The translations under genes and the position numbers were made by a program. This document shows positions 33,813 through 40,700 of a DNA stretch of 64,000 bases, piece after piece. Where the stretch lies: NCBI RefSeq assembly GCF_900101885.1, contig NZ_FNAN01000010.1:124001-188000 (forward strand). The letters are read 5' to 3'. The notes under the pieces are model-generated. The model was not told the origin of the DNA and made no database searches. It worked only from the letters and a program-made list of their open reading frames with translations. Numbering within the stretch: the stretch's first letter is position 1; every line of letters starts with the position of its first letter. Origin of the DNA: Dyadobacter soli. Its GTDB lineage: Bacteria; Bacteroidota; Bacteroidia; Cytophagales; Spirosomataceae.

Positions 33813-35930
33813 ATGAACTACACCCTTATTGCACAACAGGCCGCCGTCAGCGACAAGCAGGCGAGGAACACCATCGCATTGTTCGAGGAAGGCGCTACGG
33901 TGCCGTTTATCGCGCGGTACCGGAAGGAAGCGACGGGCGGGCTGGATGAGGTCCAGATCGGCGCCGTCAAAGAGGCATGGCAGAAACAGCAGGATGTCGA
34001 GAAGCGCCGGGAAGCCATTTTGAAAAGCATTGAAGAACAAGGCAAGCTCACGCCCGAGTTGAAAAAGAAGATCGAGGGCGTGTTCTCGATGACCGAACTG
34101 GAAGACCTTTATCTTCCGTATAAACAAAAGAGAAAAACCCGCGCGACGATCGCCATAGAAAAAGGCCTCGAACCGCTCGCAAAGCTGATTTTCGAAGGCA
34201 AAGAGCGCGATCCGCAAGGCAAGGCGGCGACGTTCCTGAACGACCAGGTGGCCAATGCCGGCGATGCATTGCAAGGTGCGAGGGACATTATCGCCGAATG
34301 GATCAACGAAAACCAGGAGGCGCGTACAAAAGTCAGGTACACTTTCCAGCGCGGGGCCATCATTACTTCGAAAGTCAAGAAGAAAAAGGAAGAAGAAGGT
34401 GCCAAATACCGCGATTATTTCGAGTTCTCGGAGCCTTTGGCCAAAATACCTTCGCACAGGCTGCTCGCATTACGCCGGGGCGAAGAAGAGGGCATTCTGA
34501 GCGTGGATATCTCGCCAGACGAAGATGCGGCGCTCGAAGCGTTGGACAAGCTATTTATGTTTGGTACGGAGGCTTGTAAAGACCAGCTCGAACTGGCGAT
34601 CGGAGACAGCTACAAGCGGTTGTTGAAGCCGTCCATTGAAACGGAGTTCTCCAATCTTTCCAAAGAAAAAGCGGATGTAGCGGCCATTCAGGTATTTACC
34701 GAAAACCTTCGTCAGTTGCTGTTGGCTTCTCCATTGGGCCAAAAAACGGTGCTGGCGATCGATCCTGGTTATCGTACGGGTTGCAAGGTGGTGGTGCTGG
34801 ACAGCCAGGGCAACCTCATCGCCGATCACGTGATTTATCCGTTCGATAAACCTTCCGAGGCGGGCGCACGGGTGAGCGAGCTCATACGGAAGTTCAAGGT
34901 GGAAGCGATTGCGGTTGGTAATGGTACCGCGGGGCGGGAGACGGAAGATTTCGTGAAGAAGCTGCTCGATGGTTCGGGACAATCGGCGGACATTGGCTTG
35001 TTCATGGTGAGTGAGCAGGGCGCGTCCATTTACTCGGCCTCGGAAGTTGCGCGCGAGGAATTCCCGGACAAGGATGTGACAGTCCGCGGTTCGATATCGA
35101 TCGGGCGCAGGCTAATGGACCCTCTGGCGGAGCTGGTGAAGATCGATCCCAAGTCGATCGGCGTAGGGCAGTACCAGCATGATGTGGACCAGAATTCATT
35201 GCGAAATGCTTTGGACGTAGTCGTAGAAAGCTGCGTGAACTCCGTAGGCGTAAATCTCAACACGTCGAGCAAGCATTTGCTGCGCTATGTTTCAGGTCTT
35301 GGACCCGCTTTGGCGCAAAATATCGTGGATTTTCGGGCTAAAAACGGGAATTTCAAATCGCGGCAGCAATTATTGAAAGTTCCGCGCCTGGGAGCGAAGG
35401 CTTTCGAGCAGGCGGCTGGTTTTCTGCGCATTGAAGGTGGTGCTAATCCTTTGGATAACAGTGCTGTACACCCTGAAAGATATGATTTGGTAGCGCAAAT
35501 GGCGAAGGATGCAGGCGCTACGGTGAAGGATTTGATGCAGAAGCCGGATGTCCGCCGCCAGATCAAAATAGAAAGGTATGTTTCAACCGCCGTGGGCTTG
35601 CCGACTTTGAAAGACATTCTCGCGGAACTTGAAAAACCTTCGCGTGACCCGCGTGCGGAAATGAAGAAGTTCGAGTTCGACGCCACGGTAAGGAAGCCGG
35701 AAGATTTGAAGGTCGGAATGATCCTGCCGGGAATCGTTACGAACATCACCGCATTCGGTGCGTTCGTCGACGTCGGTGTGAAGCAGGACGGGCTTGTCCA
35801 CGTGTCGCAGATGGCCGACAAGTTTATAAAAGATCCGAACGAAGTAGTGAAGTTACAGCAGCACGTCACCGTGAAAGTGACCGAAGTTGACCTCAGTCGG
35901 AAGCGGATCGCATTGTCAATGAAACTTTGA
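33813..35930 (+). CDS. tex: Tex-family RNA-binding transcription accessory protein (S1 domain)
   Basis: The 705-residue protein has the full Tex layout: N-terminal Tex domain (VSDKQARNTIALFEEGATVPFIARYRKE), a YqgF-like RNase H fold (VLAIDPGYRTGCKVVVLDSQGN), helix-hairpin-helix repeats (GPALAQNIVDFRAKNGNFKSRQQLLKVPRLG) and a C-terminal S1 RNA-binding domain (PGIVTNITAFGAFVDVGVKQDGLVHVSQM). Tex binds nucleic acid and influences transcription and RNA turnover. ATG 33813 (MNYTLIAQQ) was chosen over a TTG at 33786. A strong terminator follows. Confidence 0.96.
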   Translation: MNYTLIAQQAAVSDKQARNTIALFEEGATVPFIARYRKEATGGLDEVQIGAVKEAWQKQQDVEKRREAILKSIEEQGKLTPELKKKIEGVFSMTELEDLYLPYKQKRKTRATIAIEKGLEPLAKLIFEGKERDPQGKAATFLNDQVANAGDALQGARDIIAEWINENQEARTKVRYTFQRGAIITSKVKKKKEEEGAKYRDYFEFSEPLAKIPSHRLLALRRGEEEGILSVDISPDEDAALEALDKLFMFGTEACKDQLELAIGDSYKRLLKPSIETEFSNLSKEKADVAAIQVFTENLRQLLLASPLGQKTVLAIDPGYRTGCKVVVLDSQGNLIADHVIYPFDKPSEAGARVSELIRKFKVEAIAVGNGTAGRETEDFVKKLLDGSGQSADIGLFMVSEQGASIYSASEVAREEFPDKDVTVRGSISIGRRLMDPLAELVKIDPKSIGVGQYQHDVDQNSLRNALDVVVESCVNSVGVNLNTSSKHLLRYVSGLGPALAQNIVDFRAKNGNFKSRQQLLKVPRLGAKAFEQAAGFLRIEGGANPLDNSAVHPERYDLVAQMAKDAGATVKDLMQKPDVRRQIKIERYVSTAVGLPTLKDILAELEKPSRDPRAEMKKFEFDATVRKPEDLKVGMILPGIVTNITAFGAFVDVGVKQDGLVHVSQMADKFIKDPNEVVKLQQHVTVKVTEVDLSRKRIALSMKL

Positions 35931-35937
35931 AAAATAC

Positions 35938-35972
35938 AAAACCCGTTGGTTCTACGCCAACGGGTTTTTTTG
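35938..35972 (+). terminator. Rho-independent terminator after tex
   Basis: ACCCGTTGG (35941-35949) pairs with CCAACGGGT (35957-35965) around a 7-base loop, then seven T residues. It is 10 bp past the tex stop, and A residues upstream make it usable from the convergent SRPBCC gene too. Confidence 0.85.
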
Positions 35973-35983
35973 TAAATGCATTG

Positions 35984-36430
35984 TCAAAGTACGTGCAGCC
36001 GCTCTTCCTCCACAACCCTTTTCAGATCGTGCAGCACGTTCAACCAGTTGCCTTCGGCTTTCACCACGGCTTCGTCATCTTCAAGATTATCCTGCGTAAC
36101 CACCAGCGTGGTATGCTCGTGGTAATCCGACAAGTGGAAGGTCACATGCGTATAATTATCCTCAAAATCTTCCGTGCCCGACAGCGGACTCCAGAAGGAA
36201 TAGCTTAGTTCGCGCTCGGGCGTGATCCGGAGGACTTCGCCCTTATCGACGTAGTGCTGGCCCTGCCATTCGCCTTCGAAAGTAATCGGGCTTCCGATTT
36301 CAAAGTCCGAGCGCATTTCAGTGCCGTGAAAATACTTTTTGACGAGTTCGGGTTCTACCAATGCCTTCCAAACGGCAGAAGGGCTTGCATGGATAGAAAT
36401 GGTTGTGGTTGCAAGCTGTTTTCTGTTCAT
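35984..36430 (-). CDS. SRPBCC/AHSA1-family protein
   Basis: A 148-residue START-like protein: ISIHASPSAVWKALVEPELVKKYFHGTEMRSDFEIGSPITFEGEWQ at the front and a C-terminal helix WLNVLHDLKRVVEEE. It belongs to the AHSA1 group and is similar in plan to the protein at 31253-31702. ATG 36430 (MNRKQLATTTISI) was chosen because the longer frame to 36496 adds residues without family likeness. It is divergent from another SRPBCC gene at 36526. Confidence 0.9.
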   Translation of the reverse strand: MNRKQLATTTISIHASPSAVWKALVEPELVKKYFHGTEMRSDFEIGSPITFEGEWQGQHYVDKGEVLRITPERELSYSFWSPLSGTEDFEDNYTHVTFHLSDYHEHTTLVVTQDNLEDDEAVVKAEGNWLNVLHDLKRVVEEERLHVL

Positions 36431-36525
36431 ATTACTCGGAGTTAGTACTGTGATAAATGCTGAGAAAACTATGCCAGGAGATCGCCGGTTACACATTTAA
36501 CGTATATTCGGCCAAATGAGTTGAC

Positions 36526-36981
36526 ATGCGAGAGCTATATTTCAAACAATGGATGCCCATCAGCCTCGACGAGGCCTGGGCTTTCTTTTCCGACCCGGCC
36601 AATTTAAAGGAAATCACGCCCGCGCACATGGGATTCGTGGTAACGTCATCCCAACATAGGGACAAGATGTACGCCGGGCAGATTATCCGGTACATTGTTC
36701 GGCCGTTATTCGGGATACCCTTGAAATGGTGTACCGAAATTACACATGTGGTTGATAAGCAGTATTTTGTAGACGAGCAGCGCTTCGGGCCGTATGCTTT
36801 CTGGCACCATCAGCACCATTTCACCGAGCAAAACGGCGGCGTGCTGATAGAAGATATCCTGCATTATAAGGTGCCATTAGGCATTCTGGGAAGTTTGGTG
36901 GACCGGATGATCGTGAACCGGGAGGTGAATACGATTTTTGCTTACCGAAAGAAAGTCCTGGCCGAGCGCTTCGGGACTTAG
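36526..36981 (+). CDS. SRPBCC ligand-binding-type protein
   Basis: A 151-residue protein of the SRPBCC/CoxG-like ligand-binding group: FKQWMPISLDEAWAFFSDPANLKEITPAHMGF, then FVDEQRFGPYAFWHHQHHFTEQNGG and a final helix VDRMIVNREVNTIFAYRKKVLAERF. It differs from the two AHSA1 proteins nearby. Its last four bases overlap the stop of the convergent porin gene, leaving no room for a separate terminator. Confidence 0.88.
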   Translation: MRELYFKQWMPISLDEAWAFFSDPANLKEITPAHMGFVVTSSQHRDKMYAGQIIRYIVRPLFGIPLKWCTEITHVVDKQYFVDEQRFGPYAFWHHQHHFTEQNGGVLIEDILHYKVPLGILGSLVDRMIVNREVNTIFAYRKKVLAERFGT

Positions 36982-38300
36982 AAGTTGTATTGAACGCGGG
37001 CAGTGAACACGTCGTCGGAAACATCGCTTTCGTAATTCTCCAGCGCCGATTTCTCGTTGCGCACGAATTCATAGTAGAATGTGAATTTCAGCGATTCGTT
37101 GGCCATATATACATAGCCCATTCCCAGCGTGTTATAACGCAGATCGGCCTTGCCGAAGCCGTTACTGGCCGATATTTGCTTTCCTGAAACCTTCGTATTT
37201 GGGTCATACCAGTCATACTTCATCACAAACTGGTGATCGAGGCTGCCGAGATGTTGCAGGAAGTAGAAATAGGCCCCGTCGAAATTGCGGCTGTACAGCG
37301 GGTCTTTCACACCATTGGTCACCGGGTAAGTGCCGGGCGTCTCGCTTGTGCCGAAAGTCGCTGTCTGCTGGCCTTTGATATATTCCGCGCGGAATTCGGT
37401 TTCTCCTTTGCTGTTTGGAAATGATAGCTGAAAATCTGCGCCGGCATAGTTACGGGGCCGGGTTTTGTGCAGGTTGGTCGACGAAGAGTCGCGCACGGCC
37501 TGGTACTCGCTGCCGCGACGTTCGGTTTTATAAAGTATCTCGGACTGGCTCACGATCCCACCCGCGTAGCCCGACACTGCCGCCGATAATGTGGCATTGC
37601 CCATTGCACGGATCTTCGTGGGTTTAAGGCTGAACCGGCCGATCACATCCTTATGGCTGTCGTAATCCATCGGCCCCGACATTCCCTGTCCGTTGAAGAC
37701 ACCCACATCGAATTTCAGTTTCTGGTGCCATTCCTGCGTTTTGCGGCTGGTAACGGTCAGCATTACACCGATGTCCCGCTCGGTTTTCATCAGGATCTGC
37801 GACATTCTGCCGCGCTCGGGCGTTTCCCGGTTGGCGGACGAAAGGTTTACCTCGTGCCCGAAAGGCCGCGCGAACATCCCGGTGGTCAATGCAAAAATCT
37901 TGAACTTGTTTTCATAGAACCGGCCCCAGAAATCCCGGATGGCCACGCCGCGCTCGGTACCGTCAAACTGGAATACGAAATAGGACGTCGGATCGTCGTT
38001 CTCGTTCAAATGCGCATAGTCTACACGCAGGCGCCCGCGGCGGAGCATGAAGCGGTTATTGGAAAGGCCCGAGAAATTTCCGCCTGCATAGGTTTCCGCA
38101 CCTTCTTTGGAAATGACCTGGAACTGTGGTTGAATATATCCACTGATTCTCACGCGGTTATAGCGCTCATAGATAGAGAGCATACCTTTTCCCATCTGGT
38201 TGGTTGTATCCACCAGGTCCATAAGGAAGCGCTGGGCAAAAAGGTCTGAATGGCTTAAAAGTATAAAAAGTAATAATAGGCCGGCAACACGGAACTTCAT
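36978..38300 (-). CDS. Outer-membrane porin, phosphate-selective porin O/P-like
   Basis: The 440 residues begin with a signal peptide (MKFRVAGLLLLFILLSHSDLFAQ). A beta-barrel of OprO/OprP type follows (RISGYIQPQFQVISKEG, NRFMLRRGRLRVDYAHLNENDD, FVFQFDGTERGVAIRDFWGRF) and it ends in aromatic residue F, as outer-membrane barrels do (VFTARVQYNF). Anion or phosphate selectivity is a family trait that the sequence alone does not prove. ATG 38300 gives the clean signal peptide; a longer frame to 38336 does not. Confidence 0.88.
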   Translation of the reverse strand: MKFRVAGLLLLFILLSHSDLFAQRFLMDLVDTTNQMGKGMLSIYERYNRVRISGYIQPQFQVISKEGAETYAGGNFSGLSNNRFMLRRGRLRVDYAHLNENDDPTSYFVFQFDGTERGVAIRDFWGRFYENKFKIFALTTGMFARPFGHEVNLSSANRETPERGRMSQILMKTERDIGVMLTVTSRKTQEWHQKLKFDVGVFNGQGMSGPMDYDSHKDVIGRFSLKPTKIRAMGNATLSAAVSGYAGGIVSQSEILYKTERRGSEYQAVRDSSSTNLHKTRPRNYAGADFQLSFPNSKGETEFRAEYIKGQQTATFGTSETPGTYPVTNGVKDPLYSRNFDGAYFYFLQHLGSLDHQFVMKYDWYDPNTKVSGKQISASNGFGKADLRYNTLGMGYVYMANESLKFTFYYEFVRNEKSALENYESDVSDDVFTARVQYNF

Positions 38301-38342
38301 CAGGTTTATAATTGGTGGCTGTAAATCGGGGTACAAAGAACC

Positions 38343-38690
38343 TTATTTTCCCTTAATTATTTCAGCCAGCAGCGATAGTTTTTCTTGCCAATACCTTTTC
38401 ATGGCGTCACGATCGGCGGCTCTGGGGAGTTTGTATCCCGACGAGAGCTCTCCCGTCTGTCGTTGCCCCATCGCCTCGCGGTAACCCAACGCAATTTTCT
38501 GCCGATACCATGGGCTGGTGACGTGGTCAGCCAGCAATGCAATGAGATCCTTCTGCGACCTGATGTCGGATCTCACATTGTCCAGCCATTCGACCCATTC
38601 CGCCCAATCGCGTCCGGTCTTTTCCTTTAATGTTTTTGACGACAGTTTGGCAAGCTGGTCAGTCATTGATAATGCATCATTTGTAGCCAT
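38343..38690 (-). CDS. Hypothetical protein with DUF4287-like features
   Basis: A 115-residue protein starting MATNDALSMTDQLAKL; an ATG at 38711 is also possible. The pattern TGRDWAEWVEWLD, then HVTSPWYRQKIALGYREAMGQRQTG, resembles the small domain found alone or attached to AHSA1-type proteins (DUF4287-like). That would fit the SRPBCC genes nearby. The family call is by eye and tentative. It is 42 bp ahead of the porin gene on the same strand. Function unknown. Confidence 0.65.
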   Translation of the reverse strand: MATNDALSMTDQLAKLSSKTLKEKTGRDWAEWVEWLDNVRSDIRSQKDLIALLADHVTSPWYRQKIALGYREAMGQRQTGELSSGYKLPRAADRDAMKRYWQEKLSLLAEIIKGK

Positions 38691-38854
38691 GATTTCGACA
38701 GGTTTAATCATTGCAAAATAAGCCAAAAATCAATGCCTGCGCGACCGGTGACCGATTGCCGGGCTGTAAGGAGCGAGAAATGAGTAGGAGCGGAACTGAC
38801 CGTGACAACCGGATGCGATGAATTATTCTACGGCTTCAAATGTCTGGTAATCAG

Positions 38855-39215
38855 TACTATGTATGTTTAAAATATTTAATACTTAAAATACTTTTAAAAT
38901 GTCAATACATATTTTAAGTATTAAATGGAGTATAAGTACATCCTATGAAAGAATGGAAAGGTATAAATGTGAAATACTTTTTAAATGTATATTAAGTATA
39001 TTAAAGTCGCATACATTTCCACGTGTTGTGCCTTTCCATACATAGTATATGTTAAAAAAGTATAGTTAATATAAATAGTATTTTAATTTTTATATTAATG
39101 AAGTATATATTAAAGTATAGTATGGAGAATACTTTAAGTATGTTATTATCCATTAACATATATAATACATTACATATGTATAATGCATATGTAATGTATT
39201 ATATATGTCAAAAGT
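38855..39215. repeat. AT-rich island with TTAAAGTATA-type words
   Basis: About 360 bp, mostly A/T, with many inverted and direct copies of TTTTAAAATG, TAAGTATTAAA, GTATATATTAAAGTATA and AATACTTTAAGTATG. It shares its vocabulary with islands at 6690, 20085 and 46065. There is no coding potential. It ends in a 23-bp perfect hairpin (39156-39208). Confidence 0.65.
39156..39208. terminator. 23-bp perfect AT hairpin downstream of the NAD(P)H-binding gene
   Basis: Positions 39156-39178 are the exact reverse complement of 39186-39208, with a 7-base loop (TATAATG). It lies 14 bp beyond the stop of the minus-strand gene at 39222. It contains CATATGTAATG and has no G/C clamp, so it is atypical as a terminator; it could instead be a cruciform or RNA-end-protecting stem. 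Confidence 0.55.
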
Positions 39216-39221
39216 ATATAC

Positions 39222-39875
39222 CTAATAGGCTGCCGTGAACCGCTTCCTGATGAAGTTCCCTTGCTCGATTTCATCGACGATTGCGACAGCGGTGTCCTGC
39301 ACAGATAGTCGGCTATGGTGATGCTCATCGAATACCGGCGTGTCAAGCGCAGTGCGATATGTGCCGGTGCGCTCACCCGGGTGTGCGGGAGACATCTCGA
39401 TGGCGGGACTTAGAAAAGTCCAATCTAGCTCAGTCTCCGTTTTGAGAAAATTGAGGTAATCGCGGGCCGCTGTGGCGCCGGCTTTGTATGCTTCGGGGAA
39501 GTTTGGAGTGTCGACCAATTGCAGGCCCGGCTTGATTTCCAGGCTACCCGCACCGCCCACGGTCAGGAAGCGTTTTACACCCGCTTGCTTTACACCAGCC
39601 TGGACGGCCTTGGCGCCTGCTATGAAGTCGTTGTAAATGTTCGGGTTTGTCCAGCCCGCATTGAAGGTGCTAATTACCGCATCTGCTCCTGCGACGGCAG
39701 CGGCAACCTCATCGATATTGGTTACGTCTGCCGCTTTTGCGCTGACGAGGTCGCTGCTAGTATCGATTTTATCGGTATTTCGGGCGATGGCTACAACCTG
39801 GTGGCCGCGCGAAACGAGTTCTGTCAGGACGTGTGTGCCAACAAATCCAGTGGCGCCAATCAATGCAATTTTCAT
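39222..39875 (-). CDS. NAD(P)H-binding oxidoreductase, YwnB-like
   Basis: A 217-residue atypical short-chain dehydrogenase-like protein. The Rossmann motif GATGFVGTHVLTEL opens the protein, followed by VVAIARNTDKI and ADVTNIDEVAAAVAGADAVIST. The catalytic Tyr-x3-Lys of classical SDRs is not evident, in line with the NmrA/YwnB-like group that may sense NADPH. It lies 67 bp after an Rrf2 regulator gene. A CTGAAA-N9-TTACAG operator-like site stands between them, matching the site before the regulator. The pair resembles B. subtilis ywnA-ywnB. Confidence 0.88.
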   Translation of the reverse strand: MKIALIGATGFVGTHVLTELVSRGHQVVAIARNTDKIDTSSDLVSAKAADVTNIDEVAAAVAGADAVISTFNAGWTNPNIYNDFIAGAKAVQAGVKQAGVKRFLTVGGAGSLEIKPGLQLVDTPNFPEAYKAGATAARDYLNFLKTETELDWTFLSPAIEMSPAHPGERTGTYRTALDTPVFDEHHHSRLSVQDTAVAIVDEIEQGNFIRKRFTAAY

Positions 39876-39906
39876 AAGTATTTGTTTTTAAGATGGATAT
39901 TCTATT

Positions 39907-39927
39907 CTGAAATAAATATTGTTACAG
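39907..39927. promoter_or_regulatory. Candidate Rrf2 operator before the NAD(P)H-binding gene
   Basis: CTGAAA-N9-TTACAG (21 bp) is an inverted repeat with one mismatch, 32 bp before the NAD(P)H-binding gene start. It has exactly the same 6-9-6 geometry and nearly the same bases as CTGTAA-N9-TTACAG at 40355-40375 before the Rrf2 gene. Confidence 0.55.
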
Positions 39928-39942
39928 TTTTATTCAAAAAGA

Positions 39943-40353
39943 TCAGTCGAATTTCTTGCAAAACTCCGCCAGTGATACTTTGCCAAGACTTGTCAGCAAC
40001 GTTTTTTCCGCTTCATCGTAAAGGTTATCGAGGTGGTCGTTGATCTTGCGGCCGACCGGACAGTCAGGGTTAGGAGAGTTAATGCCTTTTCCAAGCAAAT
40101 CCTTCTGTTTTACAGCCTCATACACTTCCGACATGAAGATTTTATCCGCAGGTTTCGCCAATCGGCTCCCCCCGGATTTTCCTTCCTTACTCAACACCAG
40201 TCCCCGTTCCCGCAGGTTGCCAAGCTCCTTCCGGACGAGTACCGGATTGATATTGATGCTACCCGCCAAGTACTCAGAAGACGTCCATTCGTCCTCGGAA
40301 AAGGTCAAAAGCGTTAAAATGTGCATGGAAATAGCAAAACGGCCGCTGTTCAT
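39943..40353 (-). CDS. Rrf2-family transcriptional regulator, YwnA-like
   Basis: A 136-residue winged-helix regulator: MNSGRFAISMHILTLLTF, recognition region SINPVLVRKELGNLRERGLV, wing KEGKSGGSRLAKPADKIFMSEVYEAV. It has a single cysteine in PNPDCPVGRKI, the same place as in YwnA-type proteins; it lacks the three cysteines of the Fe-S IscR type. It probably represses itself and the NAD(P)H-binding gene 67 bp downstream through the shared palindrome. ATG 40353 was chosen over a start at 40380 that would overlap the palindrome. Confidence 0.9.
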   Translation of the reverse strand: MNSGRFAISMHILTLLTFSEDEWTSSEYLAGSININPVLVRKELGNLRERGLVLSKEGKSGGSRLAKPADKIFMSEVYEAVKQKDLLGKGINSPNPDCPVGRKINDHLDNLYDEAEKTLLTSLGKVSLAEFCKKFD

Positions 40354-40377
40354 ACTGTAACTTTTATTATTACAGTA
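40353..40377. promoter_or_regulatory. Rrf2 autoregulatory operator (TACTGTAA-N9-TTACAGTA)
   Basis: A perfect 8-bp inverted repeat with a 9-base A/T spacer abuts the Rrf2 gene start codon (shared base 40353). A minus-strand TTTG (40378-40381) lies just upstream and could be part of the promoter. Binding here would block transcription start. The core is repeated upstream of the neighbouring gene at 39907-39927. Confidence 0.6.
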
Positions 40378-40424
40378 CAAAGGTGGGGAATGTTTGGGAG
40401 AAATGCAAGCGGGGGGCTTTTTTT

Positions 40425-40490
40425 GGAGGAAAGGGAGGAAAGGGAGGAAAGGGAGGAAAGGGGGGAAGGGGAGAAGGGGAGAAAAGGAGG
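40425..40490. repeat. Polypurine GGAGGAAAG tandem tract
   Basis: Four or more copies of the 10-base unit GGAGGAAAGG (40428-40468) are followed by GGGGAGAAGGGGAGAAAAGGAGG. It is related to tracts at 6615 and 16975; a shorter pyrimidine counterpart (CCTTTCCTCC) lies at 40678-40690 beyond element A. It is noncoding: the glutamate/arginine/glycine frame through it is low complexity. Confidence 0.7.
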
Positions 40491-40529
40491 AATGAGAAAA
40501 ATTGGCATCGGACGCATGAGACCCCAGTG

Positions 40530-40653
40530 GGGCGTAGTCTCAGACTACGTCCGAGCGAGAGCTGGTCTCTGACCAGCAAGCAACATCAAAGCGATGTTGC
40601 ACAAGCCGGTCGTAGACCGGCACTCGCTCGGACGTAGTTAGAAACTACGCCCA
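40530..40653. repeat. Cloverleaf-like palindrome element A (REP-like)
   Basis: The outer arms (about 40530-40559 and 40623-40652, including CCGAGCGAG/CTCGCTCGG) enclose three perfect hairpins: GCTGGTC-TCT-GACCAGC (40561-40577), GCAACATC-N5-GATGTTGC (40580-40600) and GCCGGTC-GTA-GACCGGC (40605-40621). Each outer arm also has its own 7-3-7 palindrome (40533-40549, 40633-40649). A homologous element lies at 49974-50087. It is 48 bp downstream of the SusD gene of locus 3. Confidence 0.8.
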
Positions 40654-40700
40654 ACGGGGGGAGGAAAGGCCATTCTCCCTTTCCTCCATCTCCCTAGCAT

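Noticed and set aside
40321..40572. Open frame through the polypurine tract giving a Glu/Arg/Gly-rich protein
   Set aside because: Low-complexity product of a simple repeat, overlapping the Rrf2 operator region; no start signal.
40530..40653. Possible tRNA because the palindrome element folds like a cloverleaf
   Set aside because: No CCA end, no T-loop GTTCGAATC, no A/B box-like bases, and the arms are too long.
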